NCBI GenBank assembly: GCA_033980235.1
Contig: CM067076.1
Span: forward strand, 32,832,383-32,896,382
DNA from: Diadema setosum
Lineage: Eukaryota; Echinodermata; Echinoidea; Diadematoida; Diadematidae
Direction: 5' to 3'
Length of the DNA: 64,000 bases
Within the stretch, counting starts at the first letter, position 1. Each line of letters starts with the position of its first letter. The notes beneath the pieces are model-generated. The model was not told the DNA's origin, ran no database searches, and was given only the letters and a program-made list of their open reading frames with translations. Shown piece after piece: positions 59,881 to 64,000 of this stretch. Position numbers and translations under genes: made by a program.

Positions 59881-60888
59881 GGCTGCGTTCACATAGAAGT
59901 ATATGGTATTCGGTATTCGCTATTCGTTATTCGCTATTCGCTATGCGCCGTCAAGTTGACCCAGTACACCATCACCCGCACCATCAACTCCATGGTACTT
60001 CTTCCTCCTACACAATCATCCCAGCAATAAAAATTTCTAAACTGCATCAGAATGTCAGTTTACATTATGCTTATTTTTGCTTAAAGGGAAGATAAACCCC
60101 AGAACAATGTGGATTGAGTGAAAGCAGCAACATTAGTAGAACACATTAGTGAAAGTTTGAAGAAAATCGGACAATCGATGCAAAAGTTATGAATTTTTAA
60201 AATTTTGATGTTGGAACCACTGGATGAGGAGACTACTAGAGGTTATGACGTATGAGTGGACAACAATACCAAGAAAATATAAAGAAAATTCTGCAAAAAT
60301 CCATTTTTCATGAAAACTACAAATTCCATCAACTTGATATTGATATATGTTAAGGGTAGCAATTATTCCCCCTGTTTTCTGAAAGCGGTTGGTCCATTGT
60401 TTTTTCATAATTCTAGAAAAGTGAATTTTTGTTGAATTTCCTTTATATTTTCTTTGTATTGTTGTCCACTCATACGTCATATCCTCTAGTAGTCTCCTCA
60501 TCCAGCGGTTCCAACACCAAAACTTTAAAAATTCATAACTTTTGCATCGATTGTCCAATTTTCCTCAAACTTTCACTGATGTGTTCTACTAATGTTGCTG
60601 CTTTCACTCAATCCACATTGTTCTTTGGGTTTACCTTCCCTTTAAGGGCAAATCCAGACCAAAATTTTCATCATTTCATAAACAAAAGATGGTATACGCT
60701 GCTCCAAAATCGAACAAGCGCGATTCCCACTATGCTATACTATTCTATGCTATTCGGCATTTTCGAATAGTGCCCTCCTATGTGAACCGGTGTTAGGAAA
60801 TCCTATCATTCGATTCAAGCTATTCGCGTGACCTCGAAAACAAGCACCGAATACCTGAAGAGTATACTTCTATAGATGTGAACGCAGC
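59881..60888. mobile_element. MITE family G with nested family-C insertion
   Basis: GGCTGCGTTCACATAGAAG at the left and CTTCTATAGATGTGAACGCAGCC at the right are inverted repeats (one small gap), and GTATTCGGTATTCGCTATTCG-type motifs occur inside both arms. A family-C element is inserted at 60085-60641, so the original host MITE was about 450 bp. Confidence 0.75.
60085..60641. mobile_element. TTAA foldback MITE family C, copy 2
   Basis: TTAA at 60081-60084 and 60642-60645. The ends AGGGAAGATAAACCC and GGGTTTACCTTCCCT match copy 1 at 11536. Length is 557 bp against 558 bp for copy 1, and the sequence is very close. Confidence 0.88.
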
Positions 60889-61157
60889 CTAAGAGTTGGC
60901 AAGTGTATGTTGCAAATACAAGCTATGTGTGCAGAATCCTGCCTTGGTTGTGGATGGGTTTATGGATATATCCAATTCATTTATCAGGTGAGGGGCTCCT
61001 GAATGCTAGCAAATATTCAAAATTTTTCAAAAATGCATTAAGTTTACACCTGCTACATGTATATGGTAGGGAATAATTTTCCTGGTAGAATAGCATAGTA
61101 ATTTGCTATGCAATTTGGTATGACTGCTATACAAAATATTTGCATAGCGATTTCATT

Positions 61158-61657
61158 AGGCGTTTTCACATCAGCCGGATGTCTCCAAAGAGCGCGCTAT
61201 TTTCTGACTTGGGAAATTTTCCCCATAGCAAAATACAACTAGCGCGCTATCTGATAATGTGAACACAAATTACCGCGCTAATTGTATCGCTCTGATCGAG
61301 AAAATTTCTTGACTCCAACTCGGGAAATTTCTGAAATAGCAGGATAGTAGCGCGCTATTTGATAATGTGAAAACGACCCGAGAAATTAGCGCGATGAATC
61401 CAATTATGCCTAGTGTGTGTGACCCGATCGATCGAGGCAAACTGCACACAAGTCATGAGGAATTTTTGAGAGGACACACACATTACTGATGCTGTTTGCA
61501 CATACTTGGCTGTCGAATTAGCTATTTTAAAATTTTTAACTATTCAGGCTACCCTCTCTTTGGGCTGATGTGAATGAGAAATGAAATAGCGCTCTAATTT
61601 GCAATCGCGGAAAATATTTCGAGCTTGGATTTTTATCGGGCTGATGTGAAAATGCCT
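61158..61657. mobile_element. MITE with TTTTCACATCAGCC ends (family H)
   Basis: AGGCGTTTTCACATCAGCC and GGCTGATGTGAAAATGCCT are inverted with one mismatch and flanked by ATT on each side. The interior has several GCGCGCTA or TAGCGCGCT motifs in both orientations, probably subterminal binding repeats. Confidence 0.75.
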
Positions 61658-62342
61658 ATTACAACTAGACTAAAATTGCTATTCAATATTGAGAAGGAAA
61701 ATTATTTCCTGTACGGTGTCACCAGCCTGCAGCAATAAAACCAAGAATTTTAAACAGAAGATTGTTCCAGGTGATATGTAAAACTCTGTGTATTACACTT
61801 GTACATTTAAAGAACTTTAATCTTCAAATCTTTTTGTTCCAAACACATTTTTTTTTCTTGATATTCTCTATTCAAAACATGTGGCAAAAACAAGGAGTTT
61901 TGCAGGACCTTGTTCCTTTCTTGGCAAAGATATGGGTCATGTGTGCAGATCACACCACTTATCATGGCTTGACCAGGAACATTTCCATCACGTGGCCTAC
62001 TTTATCCATCCTGTACATGTGCACAATCACTAGTAGCCAAGGTCCTGAGGCATGCTGTGTGTAGCTACAAAGGACATCTGTACTGTATGGCAAGATTCCT
62101 GGGAAGTGAGATTGTGCACAGGTCATACACTGTACGTCTCAGATAAAAAAACAAATAAAAAAAAAACAAACAGGTAATTTGGTGTCATTGAATATATAAA
62201 ACAATCTTATTCCACAGAAATACAGGGCATCTTGCTTTCTACCCCTTCATAAAAAAGTGTGATTGGCAAAAATACACAAAAAGGTTTATCACTGAGCAAT
62301 ATCACAGTCACATGGCTGCAGTCAACAATCTACTGTCTAAGC
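61658..62342. other. First-intron or upstream DNA, nothing identified
   Basis: AT-rich with A/T homopolymers; no gene. A 100-codon open frame at 61762-62064 has no recognisable motif. Confidence 0.35.
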
Positions 62343-62530
62343 TGATTTTCGCGAACGTTTAATTTTCACGAGTTTCGCGATACACTGTTGGAATGCGAAA
62401 TCAACAACACAAAATGTTGCCATGCGCCAGCTTACCAGTGCACTTACAATAGCCTCAAAGTCAATTCACAAAAACATCGCGCGAAAATGTCCGTGACCTC
62501 CTCATTCGCGAAAGTTCCTGTGCACGAAAC
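62343..62530. repeat. Decayed CGCGAA-rich repeat
   Basis: TTTTCGCGAACG, AGTTTCGCGATA, ATCGCGCGAAAATG and ATTCGCGAAAG occur within 190 bp. They resemble family K at 44817 and the segment at 47136. Boundaries are unclear. Confidence 0.4.
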
Positions 62531-62786
62531 CCTAAATACAGTATCTGGCTTTCTTTTTCACTCTCCACAAGACGCCAAATTAGACAACTCTACATGTAAA
62601 TTGTACATAATTGACCATTTGAGCTTTGGGCGTTATATGAAAGCAACACTTGGTGACACTTCTTTTCTCTTTTGTAGCAGTCTAGAACCAATTAAGCAAA
62701 TGAACATCACAAAATGCTTGTCTAACCATTATACTGAAGCAAACTTGTAGTAAGTTTTGTTCTAGTACATTCATAGAATACTATTC

Positions 62787-63185
62787 TTGACAATTCTCAT
62801 TACTACCATGACACCTGACATGTACTACGCGTACATCAGGTATGCGGCGCTTTGTGGTTATTCTGTGAGGAAGGTTGTATGGTTGGACCTATTACTAATC
62901 GACCGCCTAATGTTTATTCGCTTGATAAGAATATTTAACACTGAAATTCACGTAAAAAACTTGACCTACGTGATTGAGAAAATCCAGCTCTATCAAATGC
63001 CGTTGTTCCCTTTTCGATTCGAAGTTTCAGTGCAAAAATATCGCCGACGAACTTGCGTGGCCTCGTTTCACCTCCCCGCGGTAAATCGCGTTTTTAGGAT
63101 CGACCGCTGTTTTTGCATTGACAATGCACGCAAACCGAGTTGTATTGAACACCGTGTTGTACGAAGCTTTTTAGAAGCCTTTTAG
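62787..63185 (+). other. Unassigned 132-codon open frame in CpG-rich patch
   Basis: Longest non-repetitive open frame outside the recognised gene and the inverted duplication. The product would be basic and rich in R, I, V and F, with no domain I recognise. The DNA from about 62820 to 63420 is noticeably richer in CpG than the flanks. It could be the remnant of a transposon, part of an unannotated gene, or chance. No splice or promoter evidence was found. Confidence 0.15.
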
Positions 63186-64000
63186 AAACTTCCATAGACA
63201 TTACATTGTGCTGTCATTACGATTCGGTGAAAATATTCATTCGAAATTTTGTCCTCGATTAAAACCATTAATGAACAGTGAATTATCGCGTTTTCCCACA
63301 CCATCCTTATCTACATTCAAAGCCAATCCATTTATATGTGCTTTGCGTGCAGAGAAGTGTGTACTTAGTGTTCAGTGCGCGAATTATACGCGGTCGGTTT
63401 CAATAAGGGTGGTCGATATGTAGTAGGGCTACCATACAACAAACCTGAAACCTTAAAAAGAATCACTGCGAAATGAGACCAAATAATGGGTGGAGGACAT
63501 TTGTACACTGTATGTCCCAGGTTTGATATCTTCAAACCTATTCCATACTGAATTCTGAAATGGCCATAGACTTCAATACGCAGGCCACCAGGTTCCCGTA
63601 TGGAACGGGTTAAGCCATGAATATGACGGACGCTTCCATGATATTTGCTCCTTTGGCAATTCAATTGCTCCCATGAAACATCTGCACTCTAAAGCCAGAC
63701 ACAAAAGCTACCCACAAAAATATTACCCTAACCCTAATCCTCATCCTCCCATCAAACTATACCCCCCAAACCCTTTCATAACCCTAACCCTAGTCCTTGG
63801 AGATAATAAGACCCCAGCACTTGTTGCGGAGCAAATGTCATGTTACCATGATGGACAGTGAATTTTCATGTCACTTGGCATGGTATTATTTACACTATGC
63901 CTGCACTCATCTACTGCAAGCAGCTTGGAGTGATAATGGTCACCACCAAAAGGCGCACCTCATGCCCCCACCCCCACCCTGCCTCGCCCCCCCCCCCCCC
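63186..64000. other. Upstream or intron DNA, nothing identified
   Basis: Contains short ACCCTAACCCTAA-type patches at about 63723 and 63778, and ends in a C run at 63990-64000. No gene seen. Confidence 0.35.

Noticed and set aside
63596..63613. ACGGGTTAA as the end of another piggyBac-like element
   Set aside because: No matching inverted CCCGT end with TTAA was found within reach.
63720..63795. Telomeric ACCCTAACCCTAA repeats
   Set aside because: Only two short, impure patches; not a telomere or a convincing interstitial telomeric array. The similar patch at 25385-25460 is also degenerate.

Overview
The window is eukaryotic nuclear DNA: AT-rich, intron-rich, full of microsatellites and packed with small DNA transposons. 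The mix of GTACATGTAC-type motifs, GGGCCCCATTTCATAAA palindromes and TTAA-flanked foldback elements suggests a marine invertebrate deuterostome, plausibly an echinoderm. This is inference; no sequence here fixes the species.

Only one protein-coding gene can be supported. It lies on the minus strand and spans about 40491 down to 7956. It is a ZnT1-type (SLC30A1-like) zinc efflux transporter of the cation diffusion facilitator family. Six exons join with fully consistent splice phases and no internal stop: 40263-40491 (TM3-TM4), 27567-27806 (His-rich cytosolic loop), 21521-21706 (TM5-TM6 with the HxxxD metal motif), 20931-21013 and 10013-10195 (cytosolic C-terminal domain), and 7956-8153 (Cys-rich tail and stop). 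Together they give 372 residues. The first coding exon (N-terminus, TM1 and TM2 with the first metal-site residues) was not found and probably lies beyond the right edge. If so, positions 40492-64000 are mainly its first intron. Positions 1-7955 are 3' UTR or 3' flank.

The rest is repeat landscape. (1) At least 13 near-palindromic elements in three families (A, B, C), most 350-560 bp; nearly all lie at TTAA sites, with ends of the form AGG...CCT. (2) Helentron/Helitron-like non-autonomous elements at 14997-19410, about 32619-33370, 35780-36241, 40601-41872 and 43571-44582, plus isolated Helitron-like 3' ends at 28541 and 36242. They have a short terminal hairpin, a subterminal inverted repeat and often internal tandem repeats. 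(3) piggyBac-like elements flanked by TTAA: an 85-bp miniature at 16756 and a 3.3-kb element at 54742. (4) A 3.7-kb element at 28236-31959 with CAGGG ends and a 5-bp target duplication, holding a ~195-bp satellite. (5) A pogo-like MITE, a 320-bp palindrome, a 346-bp-arm inverted duplication and several other terminal-inverted-repeat MITEs.

No rRNA, functional tRNA, CRISPR or second host gene was recognised. The best candidates for a second look are the intronic ~157-bp tandem array at 40640-41757, where every monomer carries a perfect DR1 nuclear-receptor motif; the tRNA-bearing, internally duplicated 4.4-kb element at 14997-19410; the satellite-bearing 3.7-kb transposon; and the nearly identical inverted duplication at 23268-24453.
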